Source: Nipponacmea schrenckii (lineage: Eukaryota; Mollusca; Gastropoda; Lottiidae). From it: a stretch of 64,000 nucleotides of DNA. The notes beneath the pieces were generated by a model that saw nothing but the letters and a program-made list of their open reading frames with translations, had not been told where the DNA came from and ran no database searches. The translations under genes were made by a program, and so were the position numbers. The stretch spans positions 26,575,023 through 26,639,022 of the forward strand of contig CM060200.1 of the NCBI GenBank assembly GCA_030562195.1. Reading direction: 5' to 3'. Below, piece after piece: positions 12,146 through 26,000 of this stretch. Positions within the stretch are counted from its first letter, which is position 1; each line of letters begins with the position of its first letter.

Positions 12146-12365
12146 TAATGGGCAATATCAATAACAAATGGACAGTCATCTCTAATGGGTAATATCAATA
12201 ACAAATGGACAATCAACTCTAATGGGTAATATCAATAACAAATGGACAGTCATCTCTAATGGGTAATATCAATAACAAATGGACAGTCATCTCTAATGGG
12301 TAATATCAATAACAAATGGACAATCATCTCTAATGGGTAATATCAATTACAGATGGGCACTCAAC
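12146..12365. repeat. Minisatellite, 37-bp unit, about 6 copies
   Basis: The unit TAATGGGTAATATCAATAAC followed by AAATGGACAGTCATCTC recurs exactly every 37 bases (12146, 12183, 12220, 12257, 12294, 12331) with only a few substitutions, so it is recent or homogenised. Confidence 0.95.
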
Positions 12366-13987
12366 TGTACTGATAGCATCCATATCTATATTTTTAACTT
12401 TACATTTGCATTGATATAAAAATTAAAAATATAAATGGAAATTGACACACTTTTACTTGGTAAAAGGTATAACAAATGGATGATCAATATTATAACTCAA
12501 TTATAACAAATAGATAACAATATACTCTCATCATTATCTGTTTCTTATAAAGTTCTTTGTCCAAAGTTTATTGCTAATTCAAAGCTTCAGAAATTGGGTC
12601 ATTATATAATAAAACGAATCAGATTATTGAAACTAGTTTAAAGATATGAAAACAATAATTTTATCATCTCATTTAGTATTCAAGTTATCAGTTAGCACAC
12701 TGCTCTATATATTTATCGCTTTCATTATCCCGGATGAACACATGTTATTAGCATAGACTGTTTCAGGCATAAACTGTATTTCTATTGGCAAAGAGAGTAG
12801 AATTCATTGAGGTACGATACCCTATTTTCTACACGCCAATTAACAACCCTATTTGAAGGAACCTCTGCTATATGTGGATAAGGTTAAAGAGATTGTAAAG
12901 AGGTTAACTAAATTTTGTATGTGTATCGCAAAGGCCTATTTCAAACTAACACAGAATCAGTTTTCCTGTATTCTATTAAATATTGCCCTCGTTAAACACT
13001 GCATGGTGTTGCCCATCTTAATTACCCCAATAGAAGCAGGACGTAAAACTCCATTCATTTCATATTTATATGTTGCACATTTTATATATTACGACAGAAG
13101 CAAATAAAGTAAGCCAATACGGTTATTGTCCTGGTCACATTAAAGAAGATAAACTTAATTAACTGCATCACAGAAAAATATCTCGATGTTGATGTCAAAG
13201 GTCGCATTATCAATAGATTACGTCTTTACGACAATAGAAAACTATCTGCGATGCGAAAAAAAAACCCCGAGAATAAACTGAATAAGTTAAATAATAATTT
13301 GAAAGGTGTATACAAGGCTTACGTAAGGTGTTTTGCAGTTGTTACTTATACCCAACGAATTGTTCAAATCAGTTGGCAAAATCCATTCTTATAAAGTCAT
13401 GAATAACAAACAGTAAACCTTGAAACAAATAACAGCTCAGGTTGATCAGAAAAGTTGTGTATTCTAATCGGCCATTTACATCATATCAATAAAAAAATCT
13501 GCGTGTCTTGGTTCAGTATAGATCAATATGGCGGAAATAATCCATTGGATCCTCAGACCAATACACTATCATTTAAGTTTGGATTTCAAATAATCCTGAA
13601 AAGCAATCTTAATTCTTCATTATTGGCTTTGATCTGAAATCTGTCTCAAAGTTTCTGACCTGTAAGATTTGTTTTGAAAAAAAAATGGCGTTTACGACGA
13701 ATTTACAGAACAATAGACACTAATTTGCGTTTTTACACTTTTTCATTTCTACCGATACAGTAACTCTTATTGCTTCTGTTATAAATGACTTGCTAATTCA
13801 GGCATTCTCTGGTGTCCAAAAATACCAAAATGGCGACAGTTTGAAAGATGACGACCGATTGCTTAGAGTACAAGGTTTTCGGATTATCTGATATCATGCA
13901 ACTTGCCTCTGATATCATATCTATATCAAAATATTGCCAAGTTCATTGAAATATTTAACTTTGGACCGTCAGTCATCCAGAGGTCGG
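12366..13987. other. 5' flank of lipid transfer protein gene
   Basis: No gene seen. Frames at 12853-13107 and 13455-13637 lack coding features. The reverse complement of the recurring GGAGTTTTACGTCC motif lies at about 13040-13054. Confidence 0.4.
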
Positions 13988-14023
13988 TATATAAGAGATC
14001 CTGTTCAAGTGGTATGCTCATTG
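13988..14023 (+). promoter_or_regulatory. TATA box and likely transcription start
   Basis: TATATAAG at 13988-13995 lies 61 bases before the ATG at 14049. An initiator-like TCATTG places +1 near A14020, 32 bases after the first T of the TATA box, which is the expected spacing. This would give a 5' leader of about 29 bases. Confidence 0.65.
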
Positions 14024-14048
14024 CAAGACCGCTTTTAGTACATTCAAC

Positions 14049-17000
14049 ATGAAGGGGCCAATAATGCTGCTCCTTGCCCTAGTGGCAGGAGTTCTCGCAG
14101 GTAAGAACATTTTAAAATTTTAAAAATCCTTAATTCATATAAATTAAAAAAAAATGTAGCGAAATAAGGCAAATTGATTATAATGAGAATTTACTTTTGT
14201 ATAGCTTGATTCTTACCTTGATTTATCGGACGTGACTTAGATTGGACTTCAATGATATCAGTAGACTAGGCATCACCTTTATGAAGATTGTCTGAAGATT
14301 GTGTAGTGAAGTCTGCTATAGTCAAAAACATTAGTAAAATGATTTTTGTTGATATTTTGATAGAAATAGGTAGATTGGTGAGAGAATCGTAATCTGTTTT
14401 TTTTCTTAGCTTCAATCACGGAAAGTAATAGCAGATGTATATTTTCTGGATTTATTTTCTACGATATCTGAGTCTCGTTCACTCTCGGTTAGATTTCTGT
14501 TGGAGAGATATTTTACAAAAAGATGATAAAATTACTCTTCGAATTCAAATAACTGCTATAAGAAAGTATTAAAAATTAGTTGTTATTTACAGGGCCAATC
14601 AATGTACGATATAATGAACCAAACGTATGTTCAACAACATGCACGGGTTGGTATTTTTATTTGAATTTACTTCCAAAGCAGTGTTTGCTTTTAATGGATG
14701 CCATCCTGCAAAAGGATTTGCCAAACTATTTAGTTCTAATATACCACGTCTATTACATTCGTTACCACCTTTGTCTAACGATAAGGTCATTATTATTGAC
14801 TTTTGAAATCTTCCAAAAATATAAGCATTAATGTTGTACCCGCAGCTGTGTTAGTCGTACGTCGGTTTACAACTATCCTGTCCTTTGCAGATTCATCGAA
14901 ATTTAAATACGAACCAGGAACGACTTATGTTTTCGACTACAATGTACAAACTGAAACAAGTATGGAAGGTGCCTCGGAAGACAAAGCAGTTATGGGAATT
15001 AAAGCCACAGCTCATGTCGAAGTCATGTCCAAATGTGATATGGCTTTAAGGGTATGTTCCACATTAGGACTAAGATTGTCCGATCTGCATTTGGGCACAT
15101 TGAAATAAGAAATGAATGCTTGCAATTTTTGCTAGCGCTAAAAAGGAAACATAAAAATGCATGATAACCGTATTTTGGAACAGATATTTTCAATGTAGGA
15201 CCTAAATAATTATTTAAATTTGTATTATTTTACAGCTGTCTGATGTGCGATTATTTCCAAAATCTGACTCTCAGTTCAGCGACAGTTTGGAAGAACAAGC
15301 TTTGAGATTCTCTTTCCAAGATGGTAGAATTGAGGACCTGTGTCCAGTTGACGGTGAACCACATTGGGTACTCAATATCAAAAGGGGTATCTTGTCCACC
15401 TTCCAGAACTCCATGGACAACTTGGAATTGGATCAGACCACCCATGAGGTGAGTTTATTTAGAGTGGTTTCCTTTTTTTCCCTGTTTTGAAGAATAATTT
15501 GTTGTGAATACTATTTCGAATGTCACATTGAAGTTTGGCATTGCACAAGAATTCTACATAAGTAAAGGTATTGGGATTTGCAAGCAGTATAAATTATAAA
15601 TACTATACCGCATTCTGACACATAATTCTGAATTTCCCGATTAGGATTGTGGTTTATTAGACCCGTTAAATTGTTTATATATATATATAACTACAGACTG
15701 ATGTAACTGGTAAATGCCCAGCTGAATATAAATTGATCAGTAAAGGCTGGTACACCAAGGCTATCAAGAAGACGAAGAATTTACTAGGTTGTATGGACAG
15801 ACATGGATGGAGAAGTGCAGTTCAAGCTTCACCCTATAGAATTCCTTCTGTAAGTTAATATTGGTAATTAGATACCATCGATAATGCTTACCACATTTAT
15901 ATACCTAACGTTTTAAAAACACCACTTCTAGATACATATTAAAACATGCGATATTAAGACAACTGGGCTATTGAAGCCCCGACTGAAATTAGCCAGTAAT
16001 ACATGTTCTTGAGTCTACACTACACATTGATCCTTACAATGATTTGTCTAAGAACTACAAGAAATACAAATGTCCACAACATAATAGTACAAAAATACCT
16101 GTCCCACCACCGACATACATGTTGTAGTTGACCTACTCACTTTCGTATTATCTTTCTACAGGAGTTACAGTCCCTACCTCTGATGAAGAGTGAACACGAG
16201 TGTGACCAAGAAATAGAAAACAGAGGCTATGTTAAGAGTACTTTGTGTAAAGAGACCCACGTCTTCAGACCATTCTCTCATTATAACAATGGTTCCTCTA
16301 CCAAGGTTCTCCAGAAACTCACCTTTAATCGACAGATTAAACAAACTACCATTAGACCCAGTAAGTTGTTTTTATCATCTCTCAGGTATTTAATGAGTCT
16401 TTGTGTTCTCTTCTCCAGTGGATAGGCTTGAGCACTGTAGTTAACTATAATAGTACAAAGATAAACAAAAAGAACTTGCTCATATACTGAATAAAAAAAA
16501 TCAATATAGGCAAAAGACATGGATTAGAAACTACGCCAGGAGAAGACAAACTGGAATTGCACTCAAAAGTAAGAACATATATACACCGATAACCGAAAGA
16601 ACATATATCTTTGATTATAGATACTGTGAGCTCTAGAACCACCATGCTTTTCACCCATTCTGAGGATCATCCCAGTATTGGACAAAACCAGAGATTGGTA
16701 GAAGGTAAACTTGCTGAGCTTTGCTCTAAATCCAAAGTTGACATCCGTCCAGAGGTTCCGGAAATCTTTGCTGAAATGATCTTCTTTATGAGAAGTCTTG
16801 ATGCATCAGCTCTGAGAGACATTTACAGACAGGCTGAACGAGGTGGTATCTGCAGGGACAACATAGAGAAGACTAAGAAATTCTTCCTTGATGCTATCCC
16901 AATGGTCAGTACCAGTGGTTCCGTCCAACTCTTAAAAGAATTGTTGATCAGTAAAGCAGTAACTGAAACTGAAGCCGATATGTGGTTAACATCTTTAGCT

Positions 17001-20000
17001 TTGATTCAGTCACCAACTCGAGAAATGATTTCTGAAGTAAAGGTATGTTGTAAATAATATAAGTAGACGAAGCAAAGAAGGTAAAATATTACGGGTCAAC
17101 CATGGGATCATTCTCTCCATTTACAGTGTAACAGATACTGTCGCTTAACCGGAAACAGCAATTGTCACCCCTGCTATCAGAACCTGGAAATAATGTTTGG
17201 ATATACCATCGTTGAATATTTACAGAGTATTCTGGGTAATCCGACATACATCGGGACCGCAAAATAATGTCGGATTAGCAAGAGTGTTGGATTACTCTTG
17301 TAATGTTCAAAATGTTTCTATTAATATTAGTTTATTTAGTTGAAATGTTAATTGAGAATTTATTCATTGACAGGCTATCCTGAATATGAAAGAATTAGAA
17401 GAAAAAGCTATGTTACCCATCACCTCATTGGTCAACAACTATTGCAGTAAAAATGCTAAATGCTCAGAAGAATACGAAGTAACTGGAATCATTTCAGCTT
17501 TAGAGAGAAATCTCGGTTATGGTTGCTACGTTCGAGATGAAAATCTTTTAAAGGTAATAACGCATGTGTCCTAATGTACAAAGTAATTTATGTCCTCCAA
17601 CTTAACCATTGTTTTGTCGCGCCTGCAAATGATTGCGATGTTGACAAAATTGGTGTTATTGTCTTAGTTCTTAAGCTAACGAAACTTTAAACTAACATTT
17701 ATCAATTTCCAGGTTCTATTGACCCTAAGAGCTATTGGTAATGCTGGACACAGTAACAATGTTGGTTCTTCAGTTTCTAACTGTTTCACCAGACAATCTA
17801 ACCCAGCTGAGGTCAGAGTTACCGCACTTGATGCCCTCAGACGTCTACCATGCTCCATTGATGTAAGTCTTCCCAGAAATTTTGATATATGAAGGGAAAG
17901 CTATGATGAACCTTCTTTCAAATTACACTGACAATGACTAAACGTAAAAATCATACATGGTCTTTTGTTTGTGTCGAATTTATTGTAATTTAGAATGTCC
18001 TATTCTGAAAAACCTTTCGTGTGATAGCAGCATGTGAAAAGTCCCGTCCCACCCCGTCTCTCATAACACTTTATGGTACTGCTGAAATGTAGGGCGTTGA
18101 ACATGGTGTTTGCTTTTTTGAACACTTTTAAAACTTCCAAATTATTCTTTTTTTTTTAGAGAAGTGAACCATTATCCATTCTTCGAGATACCGATGAAGA
18201 CTCTGAAATTAGAATTGGGGCTTATTTAGCTATCATGAAATGTCCATCAGACGATCTCATCAAGGATATCCGAACCATCTTGGAATCTGAAGAGGCCAAC
18301 CAAGTAAGCTCCTTCATCTGGTCACATCTTACCAATTTGATAGAAACTTCCAGCCCACATAAACAGAGCATCCGAGACATCGTCCAAGACCAGAGATTGA
18401 AGAAATCTTTTGACTTGGAAAGGATCAAGTATTCTCGAAACTACGAAGGATCGTTTATGTTGGAAAGTTTGAATACTGGTGCTGTTGCTGAGAGTAATGT
18501 CATCTGGTCCGGAAAATCCTTTATACCACGATCAGCTATGCTTAATTTGACAGTGGATCTTTTCGGTAGTTCAGTAAATCTGTTTGAATTTGGTGGACGT
18601 GTTGAAGGTCTTGAGTACCTGATTGAGACCTACCTTGGACCATTTGGTTATTTCGGAGAAAAGAGCTCAAAAGACAGTATTGCCAAGGTTAATATTTTCA
18701 TCTTATCTTTATATAATACATACAAAATGATATGGGTGTAACAAATGTCGCTATTTAGTCTACGATCTACTCACCTATCAAAGCATTCACATTGTTGTTA
18801 ATTAAACTATATTTCGTTGACTTACATACATAAAAATACGGATCTATCATTTTGTGAGGTATTTTGCATGAATGTAATTCTTGCAATTTTATTTTATTGT
18901 AGAGCCGAGAGCAATTAGATAAACTACGAGCATCCATGTACATGAGAATGTTTGGAAATGAAATGTCATTCAGCCACTTCAAAGGAATCAGAGCATTTAA
19001 CACCGAGAAATTCAACTACTTGGATTTCTTGATCAAGATCTCCAAAGAACACGACTATTCCTACAGCCAGAGCATGATGTTCTTAGACAGCAGTGTCATC
19101 ATTCCAACAACTTCCGGTTTGCCATTGAACCTCACTGTAACTGGAGTATCCTCTATGGATCTCAAGGCTTCTGGTTCAGTTGATATGAGAAAGGTTGCCG
19201 CTAGCCCAAGAAGTCTGAATATTGATGGTACTATTAAACCAAGGTATTAAGATATTCAGTGAATTATAAAGGTTCCCATACTGAAAAATTGTATGGTAAA
19301 TTCATGAATACTAAAACTTTGAACCTCTAGTTTAACAGTTTTGTTTGACGGTCAAGACTACAAAACCGAAAATGGTGAAATTAAATTTCATATTTACAGG
19401 TGATTCGAGATATTTCTAGTGGTTTATAAGTCTTCCCTTTATAAAAATTTAAGCATTTGACGGTTGGAATCGCAATTTACTAGTATGCCATATTTCTCTA
19501 ATCAGATGCCAACATGTCAGTTAAATCTTTTTACATTTTAACAAAAAACAGATCCATGTACATATGTTTGAATTACATCTCATTACAGTGGTGCCGTAAC
19601 CATTACTGGAGCCATGTCTGTTGATGCTTACGTAACAAAAACAGGATTAAAGATGACCAGCACACTTCACTCTAGCACAGCTGTCACTGGTAGAATTCGA
19701 CTGGAAAGAGGCAAGATCCTAGAGGTTGTTTTCGATATGCCACAACAAAAGATGGAAGTTTTAGATGTGAAGTAAGTATTAAGTAAATGTGTTGAAAATG
19801 GCATGAAAATATGTACTTTTGACTATAATAACAGACAAAAACTAAAAGGCTTTATAAAAGTAATTCTTCTTTACTTCGAAGTGGAAAATTAAAGTTAAAT
19901 GATGTTGAATTAAATAATAGCTGAATACAATTGAAAGAACCTCTCTCTAATATCTACTTCAAATTTAAGGTCCCGATTTTTCACAATCCACGGAGAAGAA

Positions 20001-23000
20001 GAACGAGAACAAGCCATGATCACAGATAACAGAAAGGAGAAAACTTTCTGTACTGGAAGTAAACTAGCTAAGATTGTTGGTCTTGAATTATGTGGTGAAG
20101 TGAAGTTCCCAAATGCTTCCATGCAAGACTCTGCTCCCTATTTCCCATTCACTGGCCCAACATCAATGAGTATAGTACTTCACAAGAGAGATACCCATGC
20201 TGGCTACAAACTCCTAGCCAAACGCGTTGAGGTAAGCTCATTCACTTATTTAAATCGCATCGATTTAGAAACATCTTTTTCATTAATCAATGACTATAAA
20301 CCTATCAGTATGTCAAGACCGAATTGCGAATAAATTAGAATAAAATAAGTACTTTCAAAAATCATTTTAAAACAATGTATCATTATGAATTTAACTCATA
20401 TCGCTCTGTATATTTCAGACCAAAGAACAAAGTATAGCTCAGATCGCCTTCGATACTCCTGGATCAAGAGTAAAGAGAGCCATAGCTATGGATATTGTTC
20501 TCAACTTCCCCAATAAACATCTTGAAGTTAGCACTACCACACCATGGACTGAGATGCTATTGAAAGGTATGTGTTGGATATTATATAGCACTTATAATCT
20601 TTGGAATACCTTGGTAAATTACTGTACCCATAATTGTAGTGCAAGGGTATTAGGGATGAACTACGCTTGCAGATTTAAAACATTTGACAAATTTATAAAT
20701 GAAAATGTACAAATTTCATAGGAATGTAAAAAAAAACATGTGAGTTCTAAAGTCGTCGAGTGTTTACATTTCGAGCCAGGAAAACACTTCTACTTAATCA
20801 AAAATCAAATTCCATAGTCACAAAATTTCATCTTATATTTTAGGAAAAGTCATCAACCAAGAGACAAACAAAGCATTTATTGGTAGTTTTGTGAAAGATG
20901 GTGCCAGATATGCCATCAATGCCAATGTCGATGTAGAAAATAAGGGCACCATGACCAAATTGTCTCCTCGAATTGAAATTGTTCGACCCAGTTCACCAAA
21001 TATTATCTTAGCTGGATCCATGGATATTGAAGGAACCAAACGATTTGCTACTGACCTATCCCTAGTAGGAGCTATCAACCATCCAATCTCTGTGAAAGGT
21101 ATTTTCATTTAAAGGCTGTTATCCAAGGGCAACAAATCAATGGTTTGAAGTTGGCACTAACATGTTATTCCGACCCACAATAATAGATAAACAGTTCATT
21201 CTACGTAAACTTTTATGGGGTTTTGTAACAGTTACATCCGACTTTTATTCGTGATCCCTGTTCTAATCAGAAACATATATTAATTCATGTTCTGGTAATA
21301 TTGTACATGGACAGGCCTGATCTAATAGTGAAATATACTTAAACAAAAATTTGTTAAATACTTTGATTAATAGGATCAATCGTGGATACCAAGATGGAGA
21401 AGAGTTTCGAAGGCAGACTCCAGTTTGATGAACATGGTGAATACATCATCGTTACCAAACTCTTGAAAGAATCCAGAAAGACATCCATAAAAATCACACC
21501 TACCCTTGAAATTAGAACTCCAACAGAACACGTGACCAAGATTGATGGTAATATGGATTACAAAGAAGGCCGATATCTGAAAGGAGATATTTCCGCTACT
21601 ATCAAGAAACTCTTACCAAAACCCATTGAAATCAAATGTAAGTTGTATATTAGTCTTACAATATTCTGTAAATAACCTATCTATGCTTAGTCACGATATG
21701 CAATTGCTTGATACAGCTTTGACGACAGACAATACTCATGATCTGGATTCTATCTAAGTAAAATTGACTTGATTTTATAGCTCCATAACCCACCTTTTTT
21801 AAAACTTGAGAAAAAACTTTGGGAAAAGAATTGTCAAGGTGATTTTGTTGGAAATCTTTTGACGATTTTTTGTTAATATCTTATTGTAAAAATGTTAACC
21901 AGTGTACAAAGTTGAGTAAATGCTTGTAAAACGTTGGACAATCGTAGGAGTATAGCTGATAATGATAACGCACCACCAGATTAAACATCAATCTTTCTGA
22001 TATTGACATTATGCATATAAGAAACACATTCGAATAATTATATTTTAGTTAAGAACGTCATGAGGGAAGACAAGAAGAAGAATATGAGATATGATTTGGA
22101 TGTTTTCGTTGCCTCCAAATGGTTGAGTGGTAAAATTGATGGTAATATGGTGAGAAGCAGCAAAGCTGGTCAAACAACCACTGTTCGTCTTGGAGTTGAT
22201 TATAAACTACCTAAGGGAAAAAAGAACAAGTTTATCGTCAGTGGTAAATTGAATGATAAATGCACCAAATCCATCTACAAGTACATTCTTAATGCGTAAG
22301 TATCTCAGATACAAACATGTCTATACACAACTTTATTTTAAATCTAAAAGGACGAATTGAGAAATGGCAAACTTACACGCATCTTTTTTAGTTGAGAATA
22401 GCCTTCGTATTTCTTTAATACATGTACATATATGGGAACGTTCACAACATAACTTACATTATACCCCTAATTACTCTTCTTGTACTTGTGACAATGTTTC
22501 GTTTTATATGTAGCAACATGGATGTGAAGAAGAATCCAGAATATAACTGGGTGGTAAACCTTGATATGTCTCATAACAATAAACATAGTGATGCCTCAGC
22601 AATTATAAAGTATGGCAAAGATTTGAAAGATAAATCCAAGCAGATCGAATTGTCTTCTACTTTGAACCGCAAGGGTTCTTTGGGAGCTGCATCTATTGAT
22701 TACAAGATCAGTTCAAAGATCCCAGTTCTGGTAATTAAACATTTTTTATTTCCGGTGAAAGGACTTTGTTTTCCCAGACCGCAGCCCAAGCCACCGCCTA
22801 TTGAGCCACCAAGCACCAGAAATTTTCGAGAATAGAATCGTCACTATCCAAATTCAATCGGGAAATTGGTGGCAGGACTAGGTTCAGATGTGTATATTCA
22901 AAGCCTCTTGTAAGAATCACTGTGGGCTAAACCATCAAAGAGACTAGTTGGACCAATTCCACCCCGTGAAGAAAATACATAATGAGCATAATTTTATAAT

Positions 23001-26000
23001 TAATCCTGGCAGAGGAGCCCAACCAACTTCCAAGTCCACAAGCCCCCTGTTAGCTGACATCGTTGTACGTCGTTACTCTTACCCACAATAGAATGTCAAA
23101 CTCACATTTATCTTTTCCTTATACCTGTAGGATGTTGATGTATCAGCTAACGGAAACCATAAACATGACCGTAAATACCTCAAGAACAACATGGTTCTAA
23201 ACTATGGTCCAGGCAAATTGTTGAAAACAGCTGTTAAACTGTACGACAGATCCAAGAAATTAATCAATATGGGTGGTGAGATTGATTTGGAATATCCCGA
23301 ACACCAGCTGAACCTGAACACCGACTTCGACCAGACGAAGGATCAATACGTCCACAAACTTAACTTTAAAATGGACAAGAAGAAGTCAAGTATCACCACG
23401 ACGTATACCAATCCAAACTCGAAAAAACACGAAGTTGCTTCTGAAATCTTCCTGAATTCATTCCAACCAATCACTCTTTCCGCAATGGTTAATCTTGACC
23501 TCGATAAGTTCAAGAGTAACGGACAACTTATTCACGGTGACAACAAGTATGGTTTCACGGCCACCAAGTCTTCCAAGGATTTGTACAACCATGTCATGGG
23601 TGCCGATGTGTACTATCCTGGTAGAGAGATCTCGACCGACATCAGAACCGGTGCCTCCAACAATAAATACACCGGTCAGATTTCAACCAACTGGGACAAA
23701 AATGATAAGAATAGTAGAGTTCTTCTTGATGCATCTATGATTCTGAAATCCATAGCTGATATGGATGGATCCATAAAATTGGTATATCCAGATAAGACCA
23801 TCACACTCAACGCCAAACACCAAGGAAAAGATAAAGTCTTGACCCATGTCGATGTTGCATGGAGTCCGAGGGAAAAGATCGACTTAGATTTCACCCTCAG
23901 TCATACTGATAACTATAGAACCAGAAACATTGGCACATCTCTTGTCATTACAACACCTTTCCGTATGGTACCAAAACTCACAACTGAACTGACGTACAAT
24001 AACGACTACAACGGTATCAAAACAACATCCTTAGTATCATGGGGACGAGACCAGATTACATCAAACGCATTTATCAAAAAACCTATCTCAGCAAGCGGTT
24101 TTGAAGTGGAAGCATCGATGACAACTCCATTTAACGGCTTCAGAAGAATGTCTTCAGACATCAACCACCGAGTTACTGATAGAATCTACACTACTTTGAA
24201 AGGTTCTCTAGAAGACAAAAAGGTAGACGTATCCCTCAAGGCTGGATTAAAGGGTGACCCAAGAAAGGAAATTGGTGTGGATGCCAGCCTTACACTGAAA
24301 TCTAACATCAGAAACATGGAATCAATGTCTGCTCAAATCTCCCATGTTCACGATCTTCAAAAATTTACCACAGATATTGTCTTGGATCACAATGGTGCGC
24401 AATACATCTACGATCTTGATATGAGTTTAAATAACGGTCAATGGAAATTTGAAACTGACGGCAAATTAATGTTAGTGAGTCCTTACTACCGAGTAACCAC
24501 TAACTGGAACCATTTACACACTGATGGCAGCATCAAATCTACTCTTAACTCAGATTGGGGACGAGGACGTAAATTCTATATTGACCTTTCTGGTAGCCAC
24601 AGAAATTTGAGAACCAGAAATATCGAAGGAAGTTTAGCTATTCAAACACCATGGGAAGTCCTTCCCGAAGCAGAATTGAACTTGAAGCACGAGTATGGTA
24701 AAGGAGTTTGGAATTATATGGGTAATTTGAAGAGCAAAAACCAAATTGTCGGATCAAGCTCATTTAATTACCGACGAGGAGCTGAATTGGTTACATTTGA
24801 CGTTAAAGCCACTACACCATACAGTGAAGATTTAACAGGTGCCCTTTCCATTTCAACACAAATGCCATACACAGGACGTATTGAAGCTGGGTGGGCAAGA
24901 GACAGAAAAATAAACATCGATGGAACCGTAAATGGTCAATTCCCATCGAAAATCGATGGCAGCATCAAAATAACAACGCCATTCAAAGCTCTGAGATCAG
25001 TTTTTGCCACTGCATCAAACAAGAAAGAAGGTGGTGAATGGATTACAAGCAGTACCGTTGAATATGGTGTTCGTAAATCAATTCAATTGGAGACTCGTCT
25101 CGGTTTGAATGATTATAAGAAGGTACGTGTACAACTTTTTACACCATACGACATCTTGAGAAAAATTGATTCAGGTATCGAATTCAACGCCCGAAAGTAC
25201 GAAATCAACGGCCTAGCTGACTTTGAAGTTATGCCAGTTATTGGTAAATTTTCGTCTTCAATGAGCGCTAGCTGGGAGAATGACATGAGTGCAAAGGCTC
25301 GTTTGGAGACCCCTTTCCAAGAATTCCAATACGCACAGTTTGAGGCCTCAAGCTCAAAAGACAAGAAAGGACGACATTCCCAGTTAGAAATCGAATATTC
25401 TCCAAGGCAAATCATTACCCTTGATAATCACTACAATTTCAATGGTCCGATAATGTTCGACATCAATATGAAGACACCATTTACCAACCTTGAAGACGTA
25501 GGAACAAATATACGTTATTCCGTAAATTCCAGAGAATTCAAAACCGATGCTGAAATCAAATACGCTCCCTATAAAGCCATCTCAGGAGACCTGACAATGA
25601 ACATGGACCGCACTGGTATTAACGGAAACCTGAAGATAACAACACCCTTCCGTGGTTACAAAACAAACAAGGCACACTTCTCACTTTCTGGAATTTGGGT
25701 TAATTTTAATACATATGGATCAGTTGAGGTCGACAACCAAAAGTACGATGCTGACATTCGATTCATTCATGGCGAATCAACATCTACTACGTCCATCACC
25801 GTCCACACTCCATTACGTCGATATGAAGAGACGAAATACATAATGGAGAAGAAGGGAGACCTTTATAACCTTGACTTCACTACATCCTTTGTTTATGGAG
25901 GAGAACAATTCAACCTAGGTTTTGGAAACAAAGCTTCACGAGGTGTCCTCAAGACCGATGTCACTGTGATGAGTCCCTACACTGAGGATTTCAAATTCAA

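Noticed and set aside
14803..14890. Upstream extension of exon 2 of the lipid transfer protein
   Set aside because: TCCTTTGCAG at 14881-14890 is a good acceptor, and exon 1 supplies the signal peptide and joins in phase.
22731..22835. Pro-rich extension of exon 17 of the lipid transfer protein
   Set aside because: The donor at 22731 joins in phase with exon 18 at 23131, and the extension has no family similarity.
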